Origin: Allodiplogaster sudhausi
Taxonomy: Eukaryota; Nematoda; Chromadorea; Rhabditida; Diplogasteridae
Assembly: GCA_945643635.1 (NCBI GenBank)
Contig: CALZFC010000010.1
Coordinates: 369,001-433,000, forward strand
Reading direction: 5' to 3'
Length of the DNA: 64,000 bases
Positions 24,356 to 35,445 of this stretch are shown here, one piece after another. The notes below the pieces were generated by a model. The model was not told the DNA's origin, searched no databases, and saw only the letters and a program-made list of their open reading frames with translations. How positions within the stretch are numbered: position 1 is the first letter of the stretch; each line of letters starts with the position of its first letter. The position numbers and the translations under genes are program-made.

Positions 24356-25320
24356 TGAAGGTAATCGACGGATAAACATTTTATGAAATTTTTACTTGAA
24401 CCGGATGCACTCGCGTTTCAGCTGAAAGAGACGAATCAGTACAAGTTTTTTTTGACTCTTGTTTTTGAGATAATTTTTATGCCATTATATTGAGCCTTCA
24501 GTTCTCTACAAAAAAGGTCCCTATCAATATCTACGAAATGTTACCCTGGAATTAAGAAAATGCAATTTTATATTTTTCGATCAAAAATAAATGGATGATA
24601 ACTATTGAGATCCTAATTAATGATCCATAGAGGCATCCGGCGGCAACAATAGTTTACATTATTAGATAGATTGAAGAATTCTCTATATCATATCCTCGTT
24701 TCATGAGATTTGAAGGATATACATTTCCTTTTTTCGAGAAGTAAAGAAAAGTTTCCAGCGCTATGGAAACGAAACCATGAAGCCGAAAACACAAGGGCGT
24801 ATTTTTTGTCATCGAATCACGTTATATAATTTTTCTTGATGAGGAAATCGAATTAAATGTTTATTTGTGTAATCATACGACAGAAAGAGTTTGTAAAACT
24901 AAATATTGCGAATTTGGTGTGTTCATCAATACAACAGAACCATGCGCACGTTACTTCTTGAAAAGTTCATCTTTTGCTTCCTTGCCTGAAGTGTCTGTGT
25001 TTCTGTTACTAGATTGAGGAATTTCAGCATCATCTGACAGATCTAGGGCTTGTGTTTCCTCCCGAGCAATATCAAATGTGGATTCAAACATGGGATCCGT
25101 GACGAATTACTCTTCTTTGTCGCCTTCCTGTTACACTTCGTAGATATTGATTGAGACCTTTTTTGTAGAGAACTGAAGGCTCAATATAATGGCATAAAAA
25201 TTATCTCAAAAACATGAGTCAAAAAAACTTGTACTGATTCGTCTCTCTCAGCTGAAACGCGAGTGCATTCGGTTCAAGTAAAAATTTCATAAAATGTATA
25301 TCCATCGATTTCCTTCATAC
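24356..25320. mobile_element. Foldback element with about 190-bp inverted arms
   Basis: Bases 24356-24545 are inverted at about 25128-25320; shared words include TATATTGAGCCTTCAGTTCT and CTCGCGTTTCAGCTGA. The arms are not quite identical. The roughly 580-bp core has no coding signal. It lies where EGAS-4 lost an exon. Just to its left, at 23922, is a solitary TTAA-GAGAGCCTCTCTGTAAGG transposon end of the 8100-type family. Confidence 0.85.
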
Positions 25321-25924
25321 AATATTAAAATTGTTTATATGTGTTTCGCTAGGCTGGCCAGGATATTTCTGCCTAATTCCCGTGCATTCCATCAGCACAT
25401 CCGGCACCGATACGGAAATAAACAGCTTCCATGTATATATATAAAAAGAGCTGCTTATTACTTGAAATGACTTTAGAACAAACCGGTGCACTAACATGGA
25501 GCGATAAAGACATTGACACCGGTGACTTCATTCCATCCCGGAATTTCATGAGGCATCGAATTCAGCTTCACTCGAAGTTCTTTAGTTGACGAAGAAAGAG
25601 CGTTATTTTAATTTTAAAAAGGAAAAAAAATTGATGAATTTTTTGAGCCGTTAGTATTGTCATGGTGTTGAAAAATAGCATGTCTAACCTCCTCGTTGAC
25701 CGATATGTCGAATGCGTAAAGAGTCATTTGAATTTATTGTGAAACAATTACCGAGAGAAGGGTCGAATTGCTCCAAAAACCAGTCACTAAATACATAAGT
25801 ATTTATTTTATTAATATTGTATGAGTTTTGGTGACCATGAAAAGTCTTCTTAAGATTTCATAAACAGTCATAATCGTTCTCTTTCTTACTCTCACCCTTT
25901 TTTGCTAACTCTCTTCTTCTCATT

Positions 25925-25950
25925 CTACATATCTCTACTTTCTCTCTCTA

Positions 25951-25990
<40 letters not shown>
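25925..25990. repeat. CT microsatellite
   Basis: About 40 bases of nearly pure TC repeat follow a looser CT-rich stretch, directly downstream of an EGAS-4 exon donor. Confidence 0.95.
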
Positions 25991-25992
<2 letters not shown>

Positions 25993-26669
25993 CCGATCTT
26001 GATCTCCCTCCTTCCAAATGCAGCATACTCAACGATATCATCTAGCTGCCAGCTCAAGTCCATCAGTCGCTGCTCTCCGAGTAGCGCAAGTAGAGAGGGA
26101 AGAGCCGCCCGGAAGACGCCCGGCGAAGAATGACTTCGGTACATTAGCTGTGATATTAAGATTATTGTACTAATCATTACTCATTCGTAAGTGCATATAA
26201 TGCATTGTTAAAATTGTCGTCAATGGTGAGTATCGATAACCTCAAGTGTCGCATTTTTTGTTATGCGCGCAAGGCTGGCGACCACTTGAAGCTCATCTAG
26301 ATCGATTAAAGTTTCAGCCGAAACGTATCATAAGACACACCAAGGTAACTCTTATTTCACCACAGACATGCTAGAAATAACGCTCGAACCTTCTTTTAAT
26401 GAGCACGATACTAAACCGTAATCTTTCAAATTTTTCTGGCAATTGTGGTCGCGTAAACTCAATCACATGCTCTCTCGACCTTGGGCCAGGTAAAGAGGTG
26501 CTAATTGAAAATTGAGCTTTTGGATTCTTTATAAAGTTTAAAATAACAGACCTACTGTACAAAGTCTGCCAGCATAATCTTATGAGCACGTGCATGTGAT
26601 CTTGGAGTTCGCGCCAGAGATTGCACAGCTCTCTGCGATGTCCACTGTTTGGCAGCTGAACGAATGCTA

Positions 26670-28372
26670 TTAAGACAGCCTCTCCATAAGACTCGAGCAC
26701 CGCATTATTGGGTGCTGCCCTGGGGAATTTTTTACGATTTCCTATATGAAAATTGGCTCACCTATACAACTCGACGTCCTCTACAACATACCGTACACTT
26801 TAATTTTTTTCAGAAAAATTCCGTTCGAGAAACCGTACAGTACCCTTCAAAATATGATGAACCATAACTCCGCTAATTTTCCGAATTTGACGAAAACAAA
26901 GATACAGTTCGATAGCCCTTTGGACGCACTTCATTTTTGATCGGGTAAAATTTTCTAAAAAATCCATTTTCGACCCAAAACACGGCCCTGAACATTTTTA
27001 TGACCTTTTTTTGGCAACTTTTTGTTCATTTTTGGAAAGTGTAAGTTTTTTGATATGTTGTAGCGCGTGAAATTTGCTACAAGAATTTGTTTCCTTCAAA
27101 AAATCCTTGTTGGCACACCTTGCGAAAAATGCGCGCGAATCGGTCAAAATGGCGCATTTTCGGTCGCCGAGACACAGTGCAAGCGCATTCACCGATCCGT
27201 AACTACGCTCAATCTTAATATTACAAAATCTTAAGTATATCAGCTAAGAGCTCTCATGGAGATCTTCAAATGTTACATACATACTTTTATTGAAAAGTTT
27301 GGATTTATGTGGGAAATTACGTTCTGTATAATTTGAATGCTTAAAAAACTACTTCAAACAAATTTCCGTATGTCCAAACATACATCATAAGAAAGAGGAT
27401 GAAATTTGGTACAAGATGAACCCCTTTAAATGAAATTCCATGCGTACGATCCTTTGTTATAAGCCATAAGATTAGGATTACAACGCCTCAAGGAAAAGGT
27501 GTAAAAAAAAGGAATGGAATATTCCAATTCGAATAAAATAAACTATGAATCGTTGGGCGAAATGACAGTGACGCTACTGACCCTTCTTTTATGGCTTATA
27601 ACAAAGGAATTTCATTTAAAGGGGTTCATCTTGTACCAAATTTCATCCTCTTTCTTATGATGTATGTTTGAACATACGGAAATTTGTTTGAAGTAGTTTT
27701 TTAAGCCTTCAAATTATACAGAACGTAATTTCCCACATAAATCCAAACTTTTCAATAAAAGTATGTATGTAACATTTGAAGATCTCCATGAGAGCTCTTA
27801 GATGATATACTTAAGATTTTGTAATATTAAGATTGAGCGTAGTTACGGATCGGTGAATGCGCTTGCACTGTGTCTCGGCGACCGAAAATGCGCCATTTTG
27901 ACCGATTCGCGCGCATTTTTCGCAAGGTGTGCCAACCAGGATTTTTTTTGAAGGAAACAAATTCTTGTAGCAAATGTCACGCGCTACAACATATCAAAAA
28001 ACTGCGAGGTACACTTTCCAAAAATGAACAAAAAGTTGCCAAAAAGAGGTCATAAAAATGTTCAGGGCCGTGTTTTTAGTCGAAAATGGATTTTTTAGAA
28101 AATTTTACCCGACCAAAAATGAAGTGCGTCCAAGGGGCTATCGAACTGTATCTTTGTTTTCGTCAAATTCGGAAAATTAGCCGAGTTATGGTTCATCATA
28201 TTTTGAAGGGTACTGTACGGTTTCTCGAACGGAATTTTTCTGAAAAAAATTAAAGTGTACGGTATGTTGTAGAGGACGTCGAGTTGTATAGGTTAGCCAA
28301 ATTTCATATAGGAAATCGAAAAAAATTCCCCAGGGCAGGTCGTGCTCAAAGGTTACAGACATGCTGTCTTAA
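26670..28372. mobile_element. 1.7-kb near-perfect palindrome, TTAA-flanked
   Basis: Both ends read inward as TTAA-GACAGC. The left arm (26670 to about 27467) is repeated inverted in the right arm (about 27592-28372) with a spacer of roughly 120 bp. Shared words include GAACCCCTTTAAATGAAATTC, CGCGCGAATCGGTC and TGTTGTAGCGCG. It belongs to the family at 8100-10102 but has inner arms of almost 800 bp. It lies in an EGAS-4 intron, with its left end only about a dozen bases from the acceptor of the EGF-like exon. No convincing coding sequence. Confidence 0.9.
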
Positions 28373-30839
28373 ATATTAATGAATCGATAAATATGTTCAT
28401 GCCATCCTCGCCTTTTCCATTGCGTGTCAGAAAGAAAGTCAACGAACATTGAATCAGCATTTGTTCCCTGTGCTGTCATGTATCCGACGCACATCGCAGT
28501 ATCGGCTGATGAAGTCGCGTCTGAATTTTTCGAAGCCGTGGTGGTAGACGAGGATGCAGAGGATGACGTGAAAGTCGAGGTTGACTTTGTTGAGGTCGTT
28601 GTGGTCGTCGTTGTCGTGGTGGTGGATGACGTCACTGAAAGTGTGTTCATGTACTTATTAATATGCTTTCTCATCTTAGTTATGCATACGAATGAATAAA
28701 TAAAATAAAATAAACATAATCTGAGAAGACAATAGACGGCGACTAAACCATTCGGGACGCAGCAGGCCGCACGAGCAGAGGTCGCAAGCACGGTTCCGTT
28801 ATTTGAGCGGCTCTTCTCGCAATCCGAGTTGTAGCATTCCATTGATAGGATTGGATCCGGCCAGAAGTTTGAATACTCATAAACCTGCGCAAGTGTTCCT
28901 TTACGCGCCTACTCACAATCAGGGAGACCATATGAGTAGCTCTGCTCATTTTTTTTAACCAAAGAAACAAACTCGCGATAAAAGGAAAAAAATGATGAAC
29001 CATCAACATACAAACATGATGGCGGGCGATGCGCAACGGTACGTGTTACACGGAGATTGCTCATAGACCCATAGACTAGTGTCGACAATGTAGCTATCAG
29101 GGCAGGTATTATATGGAAACTGCTCGGAGCATGTTGTGCAGGTTTTGGTAGCAACTGGTAGAGAAGAAAATTAATTATTTTGTTTATAATAGTCTATCAA
29201 CATCAGACGTACCCCATATGGTCGAATTGTTGATTACAGCACATGTACATGTAGTCAGTGGGTATTTGTTGTACCATTCTCCCTGGAGAAATATTGATAT
29301 GTCATATTTTGAGAGCAAATAGCGTTGACGCAGCAATATACTGTACTGTCTATGTCGTATTTACCTTACGTGCACCGTAATAAATGCATAAAATATACAA
29401 AACAAACCGCTTTCCAGCAGCGCAGTTTTAAACAACTTTACCCTGGTGTACCTGAATACTTAATTTATTATATCGCTCAGTTCCTCATGACCTGGATCGA
29501 TTGATTGTGAATGTAACTTTGTTCTTCAAACAAGTTTAAAGTAGTGCTCTTGACAACAGTTTTTCATGTTATTCTAGAGCCTCATGTAATTAGTTCGGGC
29601 AGAGCGTACACATCGTATAAAGCCAGTCCTGCAGACGAGATCCCAGCTTGTTGCATCGCAGCCCTGATCGTAGGAGGGGTAGAATGAGCCATAGTTCCAC
29701 AACTCATCGGCAGGGGCCGGGCCGGGCGTCTCGGGCGGAATTGTACAGAATACTGCAGATATTACGGACATTTTCGCCTGGCAATCTCACACCTCATCGG
29801 TCAAATGCAAATTTTGTGTTGTGTGGCCAAACATTTACCAGAGGCATCCTTTAAACCCCTTTAACTAAATGAGTGGTCTTCGATAAGGAATAATTTGAAG
29901 CCATTTTCATTATGAGCTATGTGGTGATATTTACATACATCGTTGAACGTAAATATTATCGAATGTCTTTCAATCTTAAATTAGCAATTAACGGTTTAAT
30001 TTGAAAGATCATTGAGAATTAAAAGCAGCAATAACGTGGCAGAGGAGTTGTAGTCGTTGTTGGTGAAGCAGTGGTTGTCGTGTCGATCGCAGTTGCTGAA
30101 AGTGAGCATTGAGACTGGAGAATGTGCAAGAAATCGGCAACCTCTTACAATTAGATAATAATAAGTATTTAATAAACAATATTGGATTGTATCCTTGAAT
30201 ATGCGACAACGTACAATAAATTTTAACATATTGTTTCACGTTTGGCAACAACCTGCAGTCGTTGAAACAATGAGAGAAGCAATCAAGCGAATCGTTTTCG
30301 TCATGGTTTGTTGTTATCCTGCCTTTAAAAGCATTATAGCAAAAAAGACTGAAACTAATTATCATATCCAACGGATAAAGTGTAAAAATTATCGGATTTT
30401 GTTATTCAGCCCTGTTCAAAAGTAGTAAAATATAACCGGAAGAATCTGTGCATGCGCATGAAAACTAACAGGAATTTAAAATGTTAGATTTTATTGTGGG
30501 TGTAATATTCTTTTTTAAAAAATGAAGTAACTTGTCCGCACTAATTTTTTCACACGGCGAGTGCTCACCCTCAGCTTCTGCCATTCAGTAAATATTCCCA
30601 GAAATTTGATCTATTCAATGTTTGAAAATTGATCTACTGGTGGTGTTCGCTCTCCCTTTCTCTATCTCTAACTCTCATTCTCCACTCTCTCTCTCTCTCC
30701 TTCTTCATTTCCATCTCTTGCCCTTTCCACTTCAGACATGCGCTCATGCTCATGGTTTCATGGCATCTTTCTTCGTGCTGCTTACTTTTCTCTCTGATTC
30801 TCTTCACGACCTGTCATCTCTCCGTCTGTTTCTTTGGGC

Positions 30840-31010
30840 CCATCGCAAGCAACACCCGAAGGTGAGTGAGGAAACATTTGTGCTCGGGCAGGAATAGTGT
30901 CTGCCGGAGGCAAGAGGAATGGGGAGGGCCTGCTGATGGTGAGTTGCGATGACAATGCGGGACGACAGACCAACTCTGGACGAGCATTAGGAGCCCTGGA
31001 CTTTCACCCC
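30840..31010 (-). promoter_or_regulatory. Conserved upstream block of EGAS-4
   Basis: It contains CCCATCGCAAGCAACACCCG, GTGAGTGAGGAAACATTTG and GACGAGCATTAGGAGCCC, aligned with the blocks of the other copies. It lies about 540 bases upstream of the ATG at 30304. Confidence 0.4.
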
Positions 31011-31542
31011 GTCAGGAGCCCGGGTTTCTATGTAAGTAAGCTACGAAAAGTACATGGAAGTCTCTCGGACATTTTTATTGCTCAAGATAAGCATGGATTT
31101 GTCAAAAGCAAAGCAAACATGATGCAGAGAAATTGGCTCTCAGATATGGATGCAATTGATGAACATATATAGAGACTTTATTTTGATAAAATTATCCATG
31201 CCCCGCTAGTCATGGCTGCCGCCACTAGAATGAAGCGTTAAAACATCGGAGTTCGATATTCAGCCTTGTACAGAAACAATCAAATGAATCGGTTAATAAC
31301 GGAAACTGTGCACCCACGACGTATCTATACATATGTATGTATGTAGGTAGCTCTCGTGAACCTATGCTTGCAACTAACAAGAATTAAAATTGTTTGATTT
31401 ATTGGCTTGCGGTGGGAGTAATATTTCTGTATGTACTTTGTCCACTCAAATTTTTCATCAGGAGAGAGCTCATTTTCGGGCTCTAGAAAAATATTCCAAG
31501 AAACTTTAACTATTTGTCCATGGTGATGTTTTATAGTGTATA

Positions 31543-32160
31543 CAGTGATGTACCGCCAAAGTGGCCGATTTGTACTGCAGCGCGCGCAATGTTCCAAATG
31601 GTACGCAAGAAATATCTCCGCGTACAGGCCACCAAACAAAGAGATCTATACCTTGTTGGAATCCCCATTCTCTTCCACACACAGCACACAATGTCTTAAA
31701 ATGTAAATTTCAACTTTATTTCATAAAATAAATCGAGTGGTAAATGCAGTAGAACGTGGCATTTGAGTTTACACTACACACTTAAACAACGAAACACACC
31801 AAATAAACGACACTTCGGAATCATATACCAAGCAGCATTTTCGAAATGATTGCTTGTGTTTTGCTAGTTCCGTCGTTGTTTTTGGGGCTTATTTTGGCTT
31901 CTTACGACGTTTATGTGATACAGCGCCCAGTATCGCCTGAAATGTTTAGAGCTAACTAAGGCGAAGGGCTGAAGTTATTGATGTGAAAGTTGAAATTTGC
32001 ATTTTAAGACATTGTGTGCTGTGTGTGGAAGAGAATGGGGATTCGAAAAAGGTATAAATCTCTTTATTTGGTGGCCTGTACGCCGAGATATTTCTTGCGT
32101 GCCATTTGGAACATTGCGCGCGCAGCGGTACAAATCGGCCACTTTGGTGGTACATCACTG
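31543..32160. mobile_element. Foldback element with 177-bp inverted arms
   Basis: The element begins CAGTGATGTACCGCCAAAG and ends with its complement, CTTTGGTGGTACATCACTG. Arms 31543-31719 and 31984-32160 match over essentially their whole length. No TTAA flank and no clear target duplication were seen, so it belongs to a different family from the TTAA elements. The 264-bp centre is AT-rich and non-coding. Confidence 0.9.
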
Positions 32161-32699
32161 TTTATCTCTCCACTTGGTTCGCTTGTATCAAATAAGAGGC
32201 GAAAAATTATTGTAAATAAAAGCCTACTACTCGTCATCATGTTCAGTTTGATCTTGACAAATCCGAGCCCTTCCCAAATAGAGATGCTAACGGACCCAAA
32301 ATGTTTTGGGCCCGCCCATCGTGCTCTAATATGCTTCTTCGGCTCTCCAGTTTTGGGCCCGACCGGATTTTCGAATCTGAGATTTTCATTACACTTTTTA
32401 ATGTAAAAAAGTTTTGCAGCGATAAAAATTTTTTTTTACACAAAACTCAAGTGATTGGACGTGCCTAAAATACGGCAACTTCTAATATATTTAAGATTTA
32501 ACTTCTATTTGCAGAGAATTTCTGACTTTCGTGTCCAATGCAAGACTTTCCTGGTTCCCCACGGGTCGTTCCATCTCAAGCTATAAACATGCCGATGCGA
32601 TAACAATGTCAGAGAGACTTTGCTTTCCTTTTTTGTAGCGTAGAAACTGGCTCCTGCTGGGTTGAACGTCCCAATGCACGTCGGTAGTTTGGACACGCC

Positions 32700-32835
32700 C
32701 GAATAGGTCTATGGTCTCGCATTGCCATCGCAACTCGGCAAGCTTTCCTCTCAAAGCACAAAAGATTCCTCACTCAGCTTCTGCAATTTTCTGCGATGGA
32801 CCTCAAAGAAACAGACGGCGAGACGAGACAGACCT
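32700..32835 (+). promoter_or_regulatory. Conserved upstream block of EGAS-5
   Basis: Its reverse complement carries CCATCGCAGAAAATTGCAGAA, GCTGAGTGAGGAATC and TTGCGATGGCAATGCGAGAC, as in the other blocks; relative to the gene it has the same orientation. It lies about 560 bases upstream of the ATG at 33397. Confidence 0.45.
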
Positions 32836-33396
32836 CGACGAGAATCACAGAGAAAAAGTACCGAAAACAGACATCAGCGCGGAAGCATGTCTGAGATGAG
32901 CGAGGATATAGAAGAGCAAGAGATGGCAGTAACGAGGAAGGAAAGAGAAGAGAGTGCGAGAGTTTAGAGAGAGATTGTGAGAGTTAGAAAAAGAGTGAGA
33001 CAGAGAGAGAGACTGAAGTACATGGAGGTAGTCAGACAACACTATAAAACATCACAAAGGGCGAATAGATAAAGCTACTTGGAATATTTCATATATTCCA
33101 GAAAGACTCTCTCTGGGAGAAAATGAGTACGGACAACATTCCTTCTTTAGACATATTAAATCAATCTGTTTTCTAAAAGTTAACTCAAGTAGCGTCGTGC
33201 AATGTTTCGCTCGTAAACCTATTCGTTGGACTGCTACCACACAGGGCTGAATAATACGCTCCACTAGTTGTAACACTTCATCCTTTTCGCTGCATATGAA
33301 TAATTCGTGTCAATATATTTTACTAAATTTATATTTGTTGTTTTTCCCAATAAACTGCTTGCATATATGATTTTATAGATAGGATTCTAACCAGAG

Positions 33397-35411
33397 ATGA
33401 CGAAAACGATTCGCTTCATTGTTTCTCTGATTCTTGCAACGGTTGCAGGTTAGCAAACAAACAGCGCACATACATATTATTTATTACGTGGTCACACTAT
33501 CAGTTTGGACTTGCTAGTTCGTCATTTTTGTAAATAGATCACCCTAAAGAAAACTTAATAGTATGACGCCATAGTTCCGCAAGCGAATTATTTGTCCCTC
33601 CCATACTCCACCTCCCCCACTCCCGAATGGGCATGCCTACTCGCCTCCTCGGTCGCTCCTCGATTCTTCCCCACATAGCATTTTACAAAAAAATTGCTTA
33701 TTGTTAGTTGTATAATAAAAGTTATAGTTATTATCCAATATTGTTTCATAAATAATTATTTTTAACTAATTGTAATGGTTTGTTCATTTGTTTCTCCGGT
33801 GTCTGTGTTCGTTTCAGCAACTGCGCTCGATACGACAACCACTGCCTCACCAACAACGGCAATAACTCCTCCGCCCCGTTATTGCCACTGATTTTAATGA
33901 ACTTTTAAATTGAAGAGATAATTAGTCCTTTAAGACCGCTAATCGCACTGTCATGACATCCGATATGATTATCATGATACTAAATACCACCAAACAACAT
34001 AAAGTACACTTTTTAGAAAAAGTTTAGTTAATTATTCTCCAGGCATCTCTTTTATGCTCCCTGTCCAGTGTGATTGGTAGGTGAACAAAGTCCGTAATAT
34101 CAACAGTTCGATGTACAACTCCGCCCGAGACGCCCGGTCCAGCCCCTGCCGATGAGTCGTGGAACTACGGCGCATTCTACGCTTCCTACGACCATGTCTG
34201 CGATGCGGACTGCTGGAATCTCGTCTGCAGCACTGGCATTTTACGATGCGTACGCTAGTAATTATGTGTAGCACTAGAGTAACATGAATCACATTATTCA
34301 GCCACACTCTTTAAAACTAGTTTGAATAACTAAAGTGGCATTCGATAGAATGCAAATTAATGCAAAACCAATTGGGCTCACCATCAGGTTCATTAGGAAA
34401 TTGTGAGCGTAAATATCCTTTTAATGTTTAGGTACACAATGGCGAACCTCTTTACCGTACACGCCTGCACTGCTATAAAGCGGTTGGTTGCTTTAACGAT
34501 ATGTTGCCACAAAATATAATAGTCTTATAGGGCATGTGGTTCAACAACGTGCCTGCGACTACGTGTACATGTGCACTAATCAGCAATTCGACGAATTTGG
34601 GTACATCCGATATTTATTACTATTAAATAATAAATTAATTAACGTTCTCGTTCGACAGCTAAAGCCGAAACGTGCACAGCGTGCGCCCAGCAATTTTCAT
34701 ATAGTGCCTGCCCCCAGGGCTACTTTGCCGATACTAGCCTGTGGATCTTTGAGCAAACACCGTGTTACACATACCGTTGCGCATCGCCCGCAGTCATGTT
34801 TGTATGTTGATGTTTCTTCAACTTGACATATGTGGAGGAGCTCAAAGGAACAATTCATTACTTCACGCAGGTTTATGAGCATTCCGACTTCTGGCCAAAT
34901 CCAATCCTATCAATGGAATGCTACCAAGCGGAATGCGAATTGAGCCGCACAAATAACGGCACCGTTCTGGCGACTTCTGCTCGTGCAGCCTGCTGCGTCC
35001 CAAATGGTTTGGGTTCCGATATTGTTTTATTTTTATTTATTCATTCGTTTGCACGACGAATAGGAGGAAACAAATACACATTAGGCGATGTCAGCTTATA
35101 CTTTTCCGGGTCTTGCGAGGAAGGTTTTTTTCAGTATTTAAAAGCTAGTTTCTTAGTTTGTTGGCTACGCTGAGTTGTATGCGGAAATAAATTTTAGCGA
35201 ACAAACTTGAAAAATTTCTAGGTCACGCTTTGATCGTAAGTTACAGACAGGCCCCCTTAAAAATTTTTTAGGACAGGCGACAATTTTGTTCTGAAATTTT
35301 ATGTTTATAACAATTAAGAATTTTCGTATATATGATATATATATATGCGTATATGATATATATTATATATATTATATATACATGATGTTTATATCATATA
35401 TACATAAATAA

Positions 35412-35445
<34 letters not shown>

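Larger units (their letters stand above)
22662..30304 (-). pseudogene. EGAS-4: EGF-plus-ASC gene with several disabling lesions
   Basis: The leader starts MTKTIRLIASLIVSTTA at 30304, nearly the same as EGAS-5. Then come the Thr linker (about 30100-30040), PPETPGPAPADE exon (29754-29610), a damaged exon near 29450 with an in-frame TAA, TTCTCAVINNSTIWG exon (about 29300-29220), CNTYRCASP exon (29150-29030), ECYNSDCEKSRSNNG exon (28905-28770), mucin-like poly-Thr exon (28650-28430), an EGF-like exon (about 26657-26560) with TAA after TCTCS, an ELQVVASLARITKN exon, LMYRSHSSPG exon (about 26140-25990), GNCFTIN exon (about 25790-25700), LNSMPHE exon (about 25590-25490), KSTQLRDNC exon, CFRSC exon, VNEATARF exon, two pre-membrane exons, and the membrane-helix exon. 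The GQRI-type exon between 23.9 and 25.5 kb is missing. The last exon has an 11-base insertion (repeated ATCGAT words), shifting the frame. Two large inverted-repeat elements sit inside the gene. Confidence 0.75.
30305..33396. other. Divergent intergenic region between EGAS-4 and EGAS-5
   Basis: The starts of EGAS-4 (minus) and EGAS-5 (plus) face away from each other across 3.1 kb. Matching upstream blocks lie in opposite orientation at about 30840-31010 and 32700-32835, so the region is a decayed inverted duplication of a promoter. A 618-bp foldback element (31543-32160), CT tracts and GGGCCC-type repeats (32290-32375) fill the centre. No coding exon is supported. Confidence 0.6.

Noticed and set aside
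27870..28055. 61-codon frames in both arms of the 26.7-28.4 kb palindrome
   Set aside because: The two frames are the same sequence in inverted arms of a transposon, without a recognised transposase motif or codon bias.
28424..28699. Val/Asp/Glu-rich plus-strand frame of 91 codons
   Set aside because: It is the antisense of the EGAS-4 poly-Thr mucin exon. Similar shadows occur opposite every mucin exon (6361, 16879, 55882, 35489).
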